From contig NW_004624734.1 in assembly GCF_000247695.1 (NCBI RefSeq), positions 31,155,130 to 31,219,129 on the forward strand: a stretch of 64,000 bases of DNA. The letters are read 5' to 3'. The notes beneath the pieces were generated by a model. It had not been told where the DNA came from and did no database searches. It worked only from the letters and a program-made list of their open reading frames with translations. Source of the stretch: Heterocephalus glaber. Taxonomy: Eukaryota; Chordata; Mammalia; Rodentia; Bathyergidae. This document shows, one piece after another, positions 46,471 to 58,195 of the stretch. Each line of letters starts with the position of its first letter. Positions within the stretch are counted from its first letter, which is position 1. The position numbers and the translations under genes are program-made.

Positions 46471-47924
46471 CTGTCGTGTGAGGACTGCAATCTCACGTGC
46501 CATAGGATTAGATGTCGTCCATGGGTTCCTCGGGGCTTTCTTTGGTAGCCTGAAAGGTAACAGACTCGTGGGCTTTACTGAGCTTCAAGGAAGAGGGTGC
46601 ACACAGCAAGGGTCAGGTCTACCTGGAAATGGCCCTTTTGATCCACCATCCTGGGAATTTGTGATGCTGGTTCAGTGCTGTACCTTCTGCAGCACTTACA
46701 GCAGTTGTCATGTACCCTAAGAGCTCACCTCCCAAGGCCCTGACAGGATAGAAACATCACCATCAGGCTCAACAGCCTGGCAGATTTCTCCTCACTCTAC
46801 CACCTGGCCACATGTATCCATCAAACTGGTTAACTTCTTTCTGTTCTATTGAGAAATCCATTGGCCTAAGTAAATATGCTTAAGTTCCCCCACCATATCT
46901 GGCAGTAAAAATCACCCAGGGAAAATGCATTACAATAGTCCTTTCCATCCTTAACACCAAAAGTCGCTTTCCAGCCAGAAAACTTATGTCCAAGTGGTCA
47001 TTGGTCCAAAAGTCGACATTATTCTGGATTTCAACCATAGCCTAGTTTAAAATAGGAGCAACTGCTTTAAAATATGAGTAACTGCTTTCCAGTCATTTTG
47101 TTAAGCAAGTATTTTCTTTCCCTGTGGTTGGCATGCAGAGCCTGTTGTAACCATGGCTATCATTCAAACGATGCATTTTCTTCTTCCAGCTCCTCCCAAG
47201 CCCAGAGAAGGTTAGACATTCCAGAGAACTTCTAGTCCCAAACAGCATCTCTCTGCCAGACTCAGCCTTCTGATCCAAGCAAAAAAAGTAAAATTGACAA
47301 GCTCTTTCTTTCCCCAGAGGCCAAGTTTGTCATCCAAAAATAAATCTAGCTCTCCTGGCAACTGATCTGTTCAGTTTCAGCCATATGCCTCGTCCTCTGG
47401 GACTTCTATTTGTGAGGAGATATTTGAGTAGAACCTCAAATATTTAGTATGCGTGAAGAACACCAGTTTCATAAATATATCTGTGTTCCTGTATAATTCG
47501 GAGGAGTCCTACCTTGTCTTGTATTCAGAATAATACCTTTCTGTTCATTTCAACAAGCACCTTAATGCACATCCTTCAGTACCTAGGACAATGTTCACTG
47601 TTATGAGGGACCTTTGGACCCACACCCAGCCCTCTGAGAGGCTGCAAACTAATTAAGGCAGAGAGCCTTAATTAGATACCCAAAGACCACATTTAAGAGT
47701 GCAGCCTGTACTGTGTTTGGCAACTGAGAGAGTGAGGACTCACTACAGACCTAAAGGGCAGTACAGTCTTATGAAGGTGGGAGATCCTGAAAAAGGCTCT
47801 GGAGCAAAGTGCTCTACAGTGTAAACATACCTTGATTTGTGCTTGGGTCACTTATTACAACAGCTGTGTTTAAGGTCCAAGACTCTTGCCAAATATACTA
47901 CTGAGTGTGGGAACTTGGGACACT
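46471..47924. other. Unassigned upstream DNA
   Basis: No recognised repeat or gene. Confidence 0.4.
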
Positions 47925-48395
47925 GTCTTAATTACGTTTTTTGTTACTGAGACAAAATACCTGGCACTGAAAGTTAAAGGAAGAAAGGTTTATTTCAGCT
48001 CTGTCTGTAGAGGTCTCAGTCCAAGGGAGAGCGGCATGGCAGAGGGACATCACAGAGGAGAAACAGCACATGACAAAGCAGGGCAGGCAGAAGGCAGCCA
48101 ACAGTGAAGTAGCAAGCAGCAAGCAGCAAGGGACAGGCAACAGCCCTCTTTCTATCTCTTATAGTCTCTCTGGGCTACATGCCCTTAAGGTGGATAACAT
48201 TCACACCCAGCATGGGCCTTCCCATTTTCCACACTCAGAACTATGCCAAACCAATCAGTGGACTAATTTAATAATTACACACCTTTAATCCCAGCATCAC
48301 ACACTCTAGATCTGTCCACCTCTGAAAAAGCCCCACTTATGACTGCATGAGGCTCTGGGGAGAGACATCTAGACACAGCTGTAACAGACACCAAG
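47925..48395 (-). mobile_element. Rodent MaLR LTR
   Basis: 'taattacgttttttgttact', 'gagacaaaatacctggcact', 'aaaggaagaaaggtttattt' is the reversed 3' end of an MT/ORR1-type LTR. A short B1-like phrase (cacacctttaatcccagca) lies at about 48279-48297. Confidence 0.78.
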
Positions 48396-48448
48396 AATAC
48401 TGCATTCTTTCTAGATTCGTGTTATAACCTTAGCATGTGGCTAAGGTA

Positions 48449-49018
48449 GGGTTCTCTAGAGAAACAATCAGGAGAGAGAGAGAGAAAAATATATATATAT
48501 ACAATTATTCAAGGAAATCATTAAATAGGCCCTCAGGATCAGAGACAGGATGGTCTACAATGACGATGTGCACATTGGAGAGCCAGAAGTTCCCATAGCT
48601 ACTCAGTGCACTAAGCTGGAAGCTACAGAACAAGAGGGATCAAGGATGCAGTGCCAGTCTAAAACTGAAGGCCTAGAAGCTCCCTGGAAAATCGCTAGTA
48701 GGAATCCCCAGTGAAATGCTGAAGAAGATGCAGTCTGATGTCTACAGGAGATGGCAGTAGCAAAAAACATACTACTCATTTGAACAGAACGGAGCTTTCT
48801 AAATGCAAGCCAACTTTCTCCTTCCCCTTTTCATTCTGTCTGGGCCACAAGCCTATAGGATTACACCACCCACAGTCAGGATGGGTCTTCCCTCTTCAGT
48901 TTGCTGGCCTACATGCCAGTCATCTCGGAAAATACCCTCCCGCAGACACACCCAGAAGTATATTTTCTAATCTACTCAGCATTTCTTAATCCAGCCAAGT
49001 TGACAGTCATGATTAAAG
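48449..49018 (-). mobile_element. LTR-type repeat, minus copy of the family at 52.1 kb
   Basis: Starts 'agggttctctagagaaacaa' with a (GA)n(TA)n stretch and ends 'ccaagttgacagtcatgatta', which is the reverse of the 'gatggttttatgtgtcagctgg' start of the copy at 52142. Confidence 0.7.
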
Positions 49019-49436
49019 GTCACAGAAGTTATTATTGGTTCTATTATGCAAAGGAAGCTTACCCACAGAAGTTAATCTTATCAAGACCACACTTTAAATT
49101 TTAAATCTACATGACAAAAATAGAGTGACAAAAAAATCTAGAAACTTCTCTCTTTTGTATAAAAAAGACATATGATTTTAAATCTTCAATTAATATCTTA
49201 TTTTCTGTATCATCCACTTTCTCTTTATAAACAGCTACCTACAGGATTTTTCTATTCACAAATGATGTCAAGTAAATTTCACACAAAGATCTAAAAAAAA
49301 TATTGTCATATGTCTTTTTAACAAAATAAAGTGGTCTAGACTTTTGTCCTAAAACATTCTGTAACTAAATTCATCTTGTTGGGTGACTAACTGGATGAAA
49401 ATGCTATGTTTCCTCTTCTTAAAAACATATCTTTTT
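49019..49436. other. Unassigned AT-rich DNA
   Basis: Nothing recognisable. Confidence 0.35.
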
Positions 49437-49495
49437 TAGCACAGCACCTGCTTGGCAAGTGTGAGGTCCTGAGTTCGATCCCTGATACAAAAAAA
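49437..49495 (+). mobile_element. 5'-truncated ID SINE
   Basis: Only the 3' part is present ('gcacctgcttggcaagtgtg', 'aggtcctgagttcgatccct'). An AAAAACATATYTTTTT-type duplication flanks it at 49421-49436 and 49496-49510, so it inserted already truncated. Confidence 0.85.
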
Positions 49496-49510
49496 AAAAA
49501 CATATTTTTT

Positions 49511-50907
49511 ATTCGTTAATTCTTGGCTGAGGAAAATCATCTAGGATATTATTATAGGAGAACTCAAAGGTAATATGTATGTCATCATCTTTTGTCTAGA
49601 CGCTATTGTCTCATGGAACTCATCTTCAAGTTTACCTAACAATTTGTAATTCCTTTCCTCTATCAATTTTTTTCTTTTTGCTATAACAGGCAGAGAATAA
49701 GAAATCCAGATTTCTCAACTCTGTTCAATGAAATCTAAAATCATCCCAGTCTTATTTTATATGCTCTTAAAGATAATGTAAAACTTCAGGCAATGCAGCA
49801 GGAAAACTCAAAGATGATGATTTATTACACTATTCCATCATAAGTGAGTCCATTATTTTCATTTTCTCATTTTAGTATTTTTCAGCTTTGTTGGGAATAA
49901 TCGACGACTGATGATGAAATGATTCCTAAATGACCAAAACAGGAAATATTTTCCCACATAGGAAAAAATAAGATCTCATAATGTATCTTATAAAAGGGTC
50001 CAATATCATAATTACAAGAGTCTTATTCTATTCATTAAAAATAAATAAATTCTTTTGGTATACATTAAAAGGTGTCTAAGAAAGAATAATTGTCAAACAG
50101 TATTGATCCTTACAAAAGTTAAAAGTGTTTTTTTTTTAAATCAACTCAAATTGGGTCCAATGGGCCCTAATAGTATTATCACAACCAATTGAAGGACTTG
50201 GGAAAGGGGAGCCCCCACATGACTGAAGGAGACAGTGTTTATGCCTTATATTTCCCCTCAGCCCTGAGTTCTCCAGCAGTTTCCTAACCTCACATAACCT
50301 TCCTCTCTCTGCCTGCAGTCTTCCTCTGCCCACAGGTACATGTTCATCCTGTGCATAGAACTGGCCAAAAGTTTCTGAAAGGTTCCTAGGAGCACCCTCA
50401 AATGATGAGGAAACAGAATTAATGGACAAATCCCCCCACTTCTTCACTGATCAACAAGGCAATTCTGTGTGGTGTTCTACACATTTTTTTCAGTGGGCCC
50501 CCATCAGGATTGAGCCCAAGTTGTCCATAGTTGTAGCTGTCTCATGAAAAGACCAGTAATTGGTTTTCCCCCTCTTCCCTGTTGCACTTCCCCACTCTCT
50601 TACTGTGCTTCTTTGGATAATCTCCAAGGATACTACTTTCGTGGAGATTCCTTAGAATCCACTTCTGGGAGATGTGTGTGAATCCCCACACCATGATAAA
50701 GTAAGTGATACAGGTCCATATAACTGGTAGGGCTGCTCTGGCTCTACCTGGAGGCCTCATTGTAGACCCCATCGACCCAGAACAGAGAAAAGTGGACTTA
50801 TGCAAGCCATCCATAGAGCAAGGGTGGTAGGTAAGGATGGTAGACTGCAGTTTAGGAGAAATAATGCTTTCAGAGATCATTAGAATAAGAATCTGTGTAA
50901 ACCCATC
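49511..50907. other. Unassigned upstream DNA
   Basis: Two minus-strand frames of about 100-112 codons (50136-50447 and 50542-50880) have no recognisable domain. Possibly old repeat-derived. Confidence 0.35.
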
Positions 50908-50920
50908 AGAAGCGTTTACC

Positions 50921-51030
50921 TAAAAAAAAAAAAAAAAAAAAAAAAAAACCAACCAGAGATTTAGCTCAGTGGTTCTGCTGCCTGCCTCGAAAGCACAAGG
51001 TCCTGAGTTCGATCCCCCGTACCAAAAAAA
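50921..51030 (+). mobile_element. ID-type SINE preceded by A27 inside the target duplication
   Basis: ID body from about 50949 ('accagagatttagctcagtg', 'gcacaaggtcctgagttcga') with a short 8-A tail. A 27-A run (50922-50948) lies between the left duplication (AGAAGCGTTTACC, 50908-50920) and the ID head. The right duplication is AGAAGTGTTTATCC (51031-51044). Confidence 0.9.
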
Positions 51031-51044
51031 AGAAGTGTTTATCC

Positions 51045-52141
51045 GTTTGATGAAAAGTTGGGAAGGCCCCAGGAGTAAAGGACAGAGAGTCTAGTCTGAG
51101 TTAAGAAACACCCTGTGCAGTAAACTAGCCCTGGGCTTGGAAATGGAGGGCTTGGTTCCCAATCCAGGCCTCTGACATCACTGCCACCTCTATCAAAGGG
51201 GATGATGTCGTCACAAGTTGCTGGGATAAGAATGAAATCATGGGCCATAAGAAAATGCTCTTCAGGGTTAAACTTGTGTTGGGAATCTTTAGGAAGACAA
51301 TTTGCCAGCTACTTTAGCGTGTACGCAGGAGCAGAAAATCATTTCCAAGCAGATCTTGTTTTGGAAGAGGTGGGCATCAGTGTCCTAGAAGAAGGGCCCA
51401 AGAGACTTTTTCTTGTGTTTTGAGCAGCTTTTTAAAACTGCCTATGTTCTTTCGATGAACATGGTCACTGGAAGGAAAGGGGACTCTGGTCTGTGTCTGG
51501 GCAGTGGCAAGGCTGGGGCCGTTCTGACCTGCTCCTCCTGGAGCTGTCTGGCTCTGGGAGTGGCCATGTGAGTGAACAAGGGCAAATGTGGATAGCTGCA
51601 ATTTGGGGAGCCAGGACCACTCACTGTGTGGCTGGGCATGGTAGGGAGGCATTGTTCACTGAGGCACTTCAGTACCTGCAGCAGCAGCAAGATGAGAAGA
51701 TTCATTCAGCCTCCAATCTTGCTGTCCACCCCGGAGGATTCCTTCAGCTGCTCTGTCCCCTCCCTCCAACTGCCAAAGAGACTCACCCACTGCCATGCCT
51801 TCCAGTCATCTACCCCACCCATGCAAGAGTACTTTGGTGCCCTGCAGTCTGAGGGCAGCAGCCCCTGACCTTCCAGCCTCACAAGGAAGCATTCTGCAGA
51901 CTTGATGAGGGCACGTGCAGCTTACCCTTTTCACTAAGGTGGGTACTGGTCACCCTGACAGCTGGTCACTATCAGCCATGGAGAACCATGAGCCAGAGGT
52001 CACTCTGCTGTTGGGGAGGCTATCGATGTCAAGGAATCCCAGGGTACATTGTGGGAAAGGGCAGGGAGAGGACTGACCTAGGGTCTTGTATCTTTCTCCA
52101 CCAGGTGAGGGCTGGGGTATCACAGCCTCAAGCATGCCATC
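51045..52141. other. Unassigned upstream DNA
   Basis: Repeat-poor, moderate GC. No gene recognised. Confidence 0.4.
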
Positions 52142-52560
52142 TGTGATGGTTTTATGTGTCAGCTGGACTGGGCCATGGGGAACAGATATTTGGCCCAACA
52201 TTCTGGGTGTGTCAGTGATAGTATTTTGAAGGAGGTTAATGTTTGTATCAGTAGACTGAGTATAGCAGATTACCTTCCCTATGTGGGTGGGCCTCATCCA
52301 AACAGGGGAAGGCCCGCATAGAACAGAAAGATTGGTCTTTCTCTGAGCGAGTGAGGTGACTTCTGCCAAATTGGGTCACCAGCTTTCAGATAGGACCTGA
52401 AGCAGCAGCTCTTCCTGAGCCTCAGGTCTGCAGCGTTGGAGTGGAACTGAGCCATTGATTGGCTCTGCTGGTTCTCAGGCCTGTAGACTCAAGTGCAGGT
52501 CAAGCATCACCTCCCTGGGCTTCCAGCTCTGGACAACCTGGACTAATGCACTATTCATAC
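52142..52560 (+). mobile_element. LTR-type repeat
   Basis: 'gatggttttatgtgtcagctgg', 'actgggccatggggaacaga', 'gtagactgagtatagcagat', 'gtgggtgggcctcatccaaa' match a common mammalian LTR-type family whose exact name I am not sure of. Inverted relative to 48449-49018. Confidence 0.7.
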
Positions 52561-54261
52561 TCCCAAGATCACCTCCTCATCTCAGGAGTTTTTAGTCACA
52601 CCCGCAGAGTTCCCTTTGCCATGTGAGGTAACATAATCACAGATTTCAGGGATTAGGATGTGGGTATCCTGGCGGGTGAATGATTAAGCCTCCTATAGCC
52701 CCCAAATCCCCCTTATGACTGCCCCCTGCTCTTTCTCCTTTCTCCAGAGTGTCACTAACTGCAGCCCTTCTATTCATCTACACCTACAGGGGTAGGCCTT
52801 GTTTACTGTCACAGCCCCAGTGACAACTTGTGCTTTGGTGATTCTCAAACTCATGCCTAAAGCCCGCATGCCTCGCCCACTCTTCAGTCCCAGTCCCTTT
52901 TTATATGACTGTCTTCCACACTGGCTTGCATATAAACCACAGAGGATCCCCCCACCTCCCCCAGAGTCTCACCTCTCCCCCTCCCAGACCCCTACTCACA
53001 GCGCCTCCAGATACATGGTCCTGAGGCTCAGAAGCTCTCCCCAGTGAACGTCATCATTATGTACTGCAAACATGTGCTAATAGGGAAAAAAAAAAAAAAA
53101 AAAAAAGCTCTTCCAAATCCTGCCACTTTTGCTTGGATTCATGGTTCACACACAGTATTCATGATTCACAGGCATGTTTTCGGTCTCCACTCTGCCACAC
53201 ACTTTTCCCAAGTTCCAAAGTGTTCCTTAAAGAAAGGTTCCATACCCAACCTCTGCCACACCATTCTCCAGTTCAAAAATCTCTATTTTACTCTATTTTT
53301 TAATTTTTTTCTCCAATAAAGACAAGACATAGGATCAAAATATTCAGTGAATGTTTGTATTATTTTTAAATGTATTACAATAAAAGATAGGTTGCCATAA
53401 TTCCCCTATAAATACTTTTCCTCACTTCATACACAGTTATCTCATCATTCTTGCCTCTTTCTGGAGCAGTTCTGGAAGTTCCCTTTCATGAACGCCTTTA
53501 CAAGCTATGATTAAAAAATGCAGTGAATGCAACTACTGACTGACATCCAATAGAAAGGCAGGCTTATAAAAACATGGCAGTGTGTCCTCATCCACCTTAT
53601 TCACCAAATATGGCAAGACTTCCAGCTCTTCCCCAAAGTCAAAATGACCATAAAAGATAAATGTTTTGAATGGATTCAGGACACTGAGCAAGCCATGACA
53701 GTGCAACTAAAGACACTCAGGAAAGAGGACTCCAGAGCTGCTTCAGAAAGTGGCAAGAATGATGGCGTGTGTTTGGAATGAGGAGGAGGATTTTGAGGGG
53801 GCTTAATGGCAATGTGTCTTTTACTGTAATAAATTTTTTAAAATTTAAACATTGCCTGCATTTTTCTATCATACCCCATACATTATATTTGTGCTGAAAG
53901 AAGTGTTATTTAAAATATAAGAAAGGTCAAATCCAGTCTCCTCTGCCCTCCCACTGCACACTGACGCATTAAATTCCACATCCTTCATTCTCACAGCTCC
54001 CCATCAAGAACCCCTCCTTCCAGCAGAGACACTGATTTGTCCAGCAGCTGCTGAGTACCTACTCTGTGTGCAGAATGCACCTTGCAGAATTCAGCCTCCA
54101 TCCCTACCTGGACCATCTTCTCGCCTCTTCAGCAAGGCAACTGACCTCCTACAGAGGCTGATCATGATGATGTACCCAAACTGATAAAATGTTTCAACAC
54201 AAGGGGAAATATAAATCTAGTGTGTTTCCCTATAAGTTTTATATATTCATGTATTTAACAA
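52561..54261. other. Unassigned upstream DNA with a poly-A run
   Basis: An A21 run lies at 53086-53106 without a recognised SINE body before it. Otherwise nothing recognisable. Confidence 0.4.
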
Positions 54262-54480
54262 CTACTATTTATTGAGCATTTACAACATTCAGAGCACTTT
54301 ATAAATCTCTTATTTCATCTTCACAACAACCATATTATCCCTTTTATTATTCCTATATTTCAGAGGAGAAGACTGGAGCCCAGAGAGGCTGAAATGCTTT
54401 CCTGTGGTTACACAGGTCTCAGTGGTAGAGTTGTTTTCTAACTTCAGCATATCTGGCACCAAGCACATATTCTTCATTAC
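54262..54480 (-). mobile_element. MIR SINE
   Basis: 'tattgagcatttacaacatt', 'cttatttcatcttcacaaca', 'gaagactggagcccagagag', 'ggttacacaggtctcagtgg'. Well-preserved reverse MIR. Confidence 0.88.
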
Positions 54481-55063
54481 TAACCTGAGCTGGAAGAACT
54501 AGACAACCAGGTACGGCTTTTCCTCGGATTGAGTCTAAGGCTCAGCTGGCATCAGAGACCTGGGCCAGGCAGCTTCTCTGGGAGCTTGGTTCAAAGTCAA
54601 TGGTGCAAGCTGAGGTCCACGTCCTCTGGACAGAGTGGCACTCAGGAAGGAACCAGAGCCCGGGAAGTAGGACACCACCAACCACAGCCTCCTTCTCTAG
54701 GCTGAGCTTCATGAAACCAGGCCAGGATGTGCACCAGCCAAGGAGTCAGCCTTGCCCTCAGCCAGAAACACACCCTACTCGCCACAAGTACACTGAACTG
54801 CTTCTGTGTGACCCTCAGTGAAGCCCTTGTGAATTCCATCCTCCCAGCAGCCCAGTGCTTCCTGTAGGCCCAAGTGTTTGTGCTGCAGGATAATGCCTCT
54901 CAGATGGCCACGTCTCCCTGGCCAATTTGGCTACAAACATTTTGAGGTTGGAGCCCTACCTTCTATTTTCTATGTTCTCTGACATCCCTCCCCAACCCCA
55001 GCAAGGTCAAAGCCTATTCAATAACACTTGCTAGGCCATTAAAAATGACCAAATGACATCAAG
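54481..55063. other. Unassigned upstream DNA
   Basis: No repeat or gene recognised. Confidence 0.4.
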
Positions 55064-55075
55064 GTGGCCACATTG

Positions 55076-55166
55076 GGGCCAGGGATTTAGCTCAGTGGTT
55101 TTGCTGCCTGCTGCACAACCACAAGGACCCGAGTTCGATCCCCCGTACCAAAAAAAAAAAAAAAGA
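55076..55166 (+). mobile_element. ID-type SINE with target duplication
   Basis: 'ccagggatttagctcagtgg', 'caaggacccgagttcgatcc' and a 15-A tail. GTGGCCACATTG is duplicated perfectly at 55064-55075 and 55167-55178. Confidence 0.96.
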
Positions 55167-55414
55167 GTGGCCACATTGAACAGGCTATTTTAAAATTAAC
55201 TAGAATGAAATGCAAATTAAGGGGAAATTATTTGTTATTGCTGTTTTCCCATGTGAGAGGCATAGTTTCAATCAGAACATGTAAAACTCCTCAGACATAT
55301 TTGTTCCTACATTTGTACCTTTACCAGATGTCTTGCACAATTAGACATCTGTCCAAAGACAGAAAAATTTGCATTTGGATGCTTGTATTAGAGGCAGGAA
55401 ATACAACATAATAG

Positions 55415-55575
55415 TTAGGAGTCCCAGTTGGGGAATTAGAGAGACTTTGATTCCAATTCCATCTCTGTGACGTGCTGGCTGACCATGGTCAAGACATTCC
55501 TCCTCTCTGAGCCTCAGTTTTCTCCTTTGGAAATAGTAATTAAAAGTACTCTTCTTGTTCATACCTAGTGGGATG
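55415..55575 (+). mobile_element. MIR SINE
   Basis: 'gattccaattccatctctgt', 'gtcaagacattcctcctctc', 'tgagcctcagttttctcctt': MIR core. Confidence 0.8.
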
Positions 55576-55584
55576 CCTATTATC

Positions 55585-56215
55585 TAAAGACAAAACAAAA
55601 CAAAAACAAAAAAGTATTGGCAAGGATGTGGAGAAATTGGAACCCTTGTGCGTTGCTGGTTGGGATGTAAAATGATACAACTGCTATGGAAAACAGTACG
55701 GCAGTTCCTCAAAAAATTAAACACAGAATTACCATATGACCCAGCAATCCCACTTCTGGGTACATACCCAAACGAACTGAAAGCAGGAACTCAAGCAGAT
55801 ATTTAAATACTCATGTTTATAGCAACCGTATTCACGCTAGCTAAATTATGGAAACGACCAAAAAGTCTACTGAAAAATGAATGGATACACAAAATATAGT
55901 ATATGCATACAATGACTATTATACAGCCTGAAAAGAAAGGAGATTCTCACATTTGCTACAACATAGACAAACCTTGAAGACATGAGCCAAATGAAATAAA
56001 CCAGTCTCAACGGGTTAAATGTTGTGTTGCACTTCTATCAGGTACCTAGAGTAGTCAGATTCACAGACACAGAAAGTAGAATGGAAGGAAGTTCTGGAGA
56101 TGGAAAGTGGTGACAGTTGCACAAAAATGTGAATTTACTTAATGCCATTGAACTATATACTTTCAAATGGTTACATTTTACAGTTGTATATGTTTTACCC
56201 CAATAAAAAGTGACT
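55585..56215 (+). mobile_element. L1 3' end (ORF2 C-terminus and 3' UTR)
   Basis: 'aaggatgtggagaaattgga', 'cttgtgcgttgctggttggg', 'tatgacccagcaatcccact', 'tgaatggatacacaaaatat', then 3' UTR text ending 'tttaccccaataaaaag'. Frames are broken. Confidence 0.92.
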
Positions 56216-56558
56216 TCTCTATAGTTTTGTTGGAAGGTTAAATGGATTAACATTGGTAAAGCAACTAACAGTCCCTATTGGTTTGGGTTACTAAATTGTA
56301 GATATCACCTTCATTGCCTTCAGTCCTCAGACCCAGTGGCTGAATTCTGACCAGCCCAGGGCCTACAAGAGGACAGAACAAGGAGAAATGAGAAACCCCA
56401 GCCTGATGAGGAGGGATTATAACTAGACAGAAATGTAGAGAGAATCCAGGACCCCAGGGAGACACAAATTCAAAAAAACTTCAAGGCCAAACAAAAGAGG
56501 ACCTGAAAAGGACAGGAGGGAAAAGATCTGCCGTGGGAGGCCAGTGAGACAGGCAGAG

Positions 56559-56752
56559 TTGTCAGAGCCGATATCACATGTCTGTTAAATTGAATGTCAG
56601 ATAAGTAGCAAAACAGGTTTTAGTACAAATGTGTCACCAATATTGCATAACCCTGTTGTATTGCATGGGACTGAAAATGTATTCGTTGTTTATCTGAAAT
56701 TCAAGTTCAACTGGGCATCTTGTGTTTTTACTCTCTAAGTCTGGCCATCCTA
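56559..56752. mobile_element. Palindromic hAT-like MITE, copy 3
   Basis: The left arm 'tgttaaattgaatgtcagataa' pairs with the right arm 'ttatctgaaattcaagttca'. The core 'caatattgcat...attgcatgggac' fits the family, and the right end is 'gtctggccatccta'. Confidence 0.7.
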
Positions 56753-57675
56753 GGGAAAGAGGCATGGCTGGACCTTTGGTGCTTTTTACTAAGTTACTGT
56801 AGGATGTCTGCAGGTTATAGAATAATTGGGACAGGGCAGTGGTTGGGAGCTGGGAGTGGGATAGGATTCTTGGCTTTACAAACATATTCTTTCACAATTG
56901 AGCCCCTATAAACCCAGTTTCCTCAGGAAGTCTTAACATAGAAATTAACTTTCAAAACTTAAGTGTGCAGCTCTGCTTTTGAAAGTACTTACCTGTGAAG
57001 ATGCAGGGCCTGGTAGGCCACAGTCCATCAAGCTATGGTTCTTCTGGCTTCTGTGAGAAAAGGGGGTGGTAACTGATCCCAATCCCCCTGCAGAGGAGTC
57101 TGGTCATTAAAGACCTGGTCACCACCCTGCATCCACAGGGTCTGGTCCACCCAATCAAGGTTCCTGCCAAGGCCCCTGCACTTCAGCCAAGGCCCTGTGA
57201 TCATTTGTGTAAAGGGCAGTCCCTACTCCCCTGAAAGCAGAGACCTGGAAAGGGCTTGGTCTATGTAAAACCAAACACATTTCTCAGGCCTCAGCCCTGC
57301 ACTGATTAAAAGCCGCAGTCATCCGTTTTGTTTTGAGAAGTGCCAGGGTTTTATGCTCAAGGAACCCCCTTCCCTCCTCACTGTTTCCAGCTGCAGAGGC
57401 ATCAGTGTAGGGACCACACACCAGCTGCCCGGCTCACAGCAGCCCCACTCACTTGGCTAGGAGGCCTGGCTGAGATTAAACCCCAGGCGGATGGGGGAGG
57501 CCCTTCCAGGACCAGCAGCCAGGGAGCCAGGGGCACAGTCGAGTTGCAAAGAGCCACCCTCAAGACCCTGACCGCCAGCCCTCAGAGCGGAGCTCCTTGT
57601 CCATCCCACAGTCAGCTGGGAGGAGGTCAAAGAAAGCAGCACACGGCATTTGATGCAGTGAGACTTTCCCTTCAA
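56753..57675. other. Unassigned upstream DNA
   Basis: The stretch 57340-57660 is GC-rich without a recognised domain or repeat. Confidence 0.4.
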
Positions 57676-57676
57676 C

Positions 57677-57790
57677 TTTTTTTTTAATCTAAACAAATTT
57701 ATTGACCACATAACAAACTTACTCTGAGAGGAAGTGCAGGGGAGGGATGACGGAGAGGGACACATCTGGATTTTCACCCAGCCCCACCTG
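57677..57790 (-). pseudogene. Possible 5'-truncated processed transcript 3' end
   Basis: On the minus strand the order is: unique sequence, AATAAA (57703-57698), 12 bases, then nine A (57685-57677). That is the layout of a polyadenylated mRNA end. No coding match was recognised and no target duplication was found, so it could also be chance. Confidence 0.35.
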
Positions 57791-58045
57791 TTAGCTGGGA
57801 GCTGTGTCAGAGCCCAGCTTGCATCTGATTAGCTCTCCCATTGGGAGGCATGAGCCAAGGGTGCCAGGCAAAGGCAGTGCCAGTGGGTTACAGCCTTTGC
57901 CTCCCGAGGGCAACCCGAAGGGGGTGGTTTTTCTGTTCCTCTCCTCCGTTCACTCTCACCCACACCAGAATGACAGCTGTCCTGCTCAGCACCGGAGACT
58001 CAGGAGCTAGCCCAGTGCCAGGTACTAATGACAGGGGTTGTTTGT

Positions 58046-58195
58046 TTTTGTGGATGCTGGGGATTGAACCCAGGGTATTTGCATTAAGCTACATCACCAG
58101 ATTTTTTTTTTTTTTACTAAATTGTCCAGGCGAGGCTCAAACTTCTCAGCCTCCCAGAGTGCTAATTACAGGTGTGTGCTACCACACACGGCTCC
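58046..58195 (-). mobile_element. B1-dID SINE
   Basis: 'tgctggggattgaacccagg', 'ttaagctacatcaccaga', a T run, 'ctaaattgtccaggcgaggc', 'ctcagcctcccagagtgcta', 'aggtgtgtgctaccaca'. Confidence 0.92.

Noticed and set aside
48279..48297. B1 SINE start inside an LTR
   Set aside because: Only about 20 bases match and no body or tail follows. It may be a chance match or a relic too short to call.
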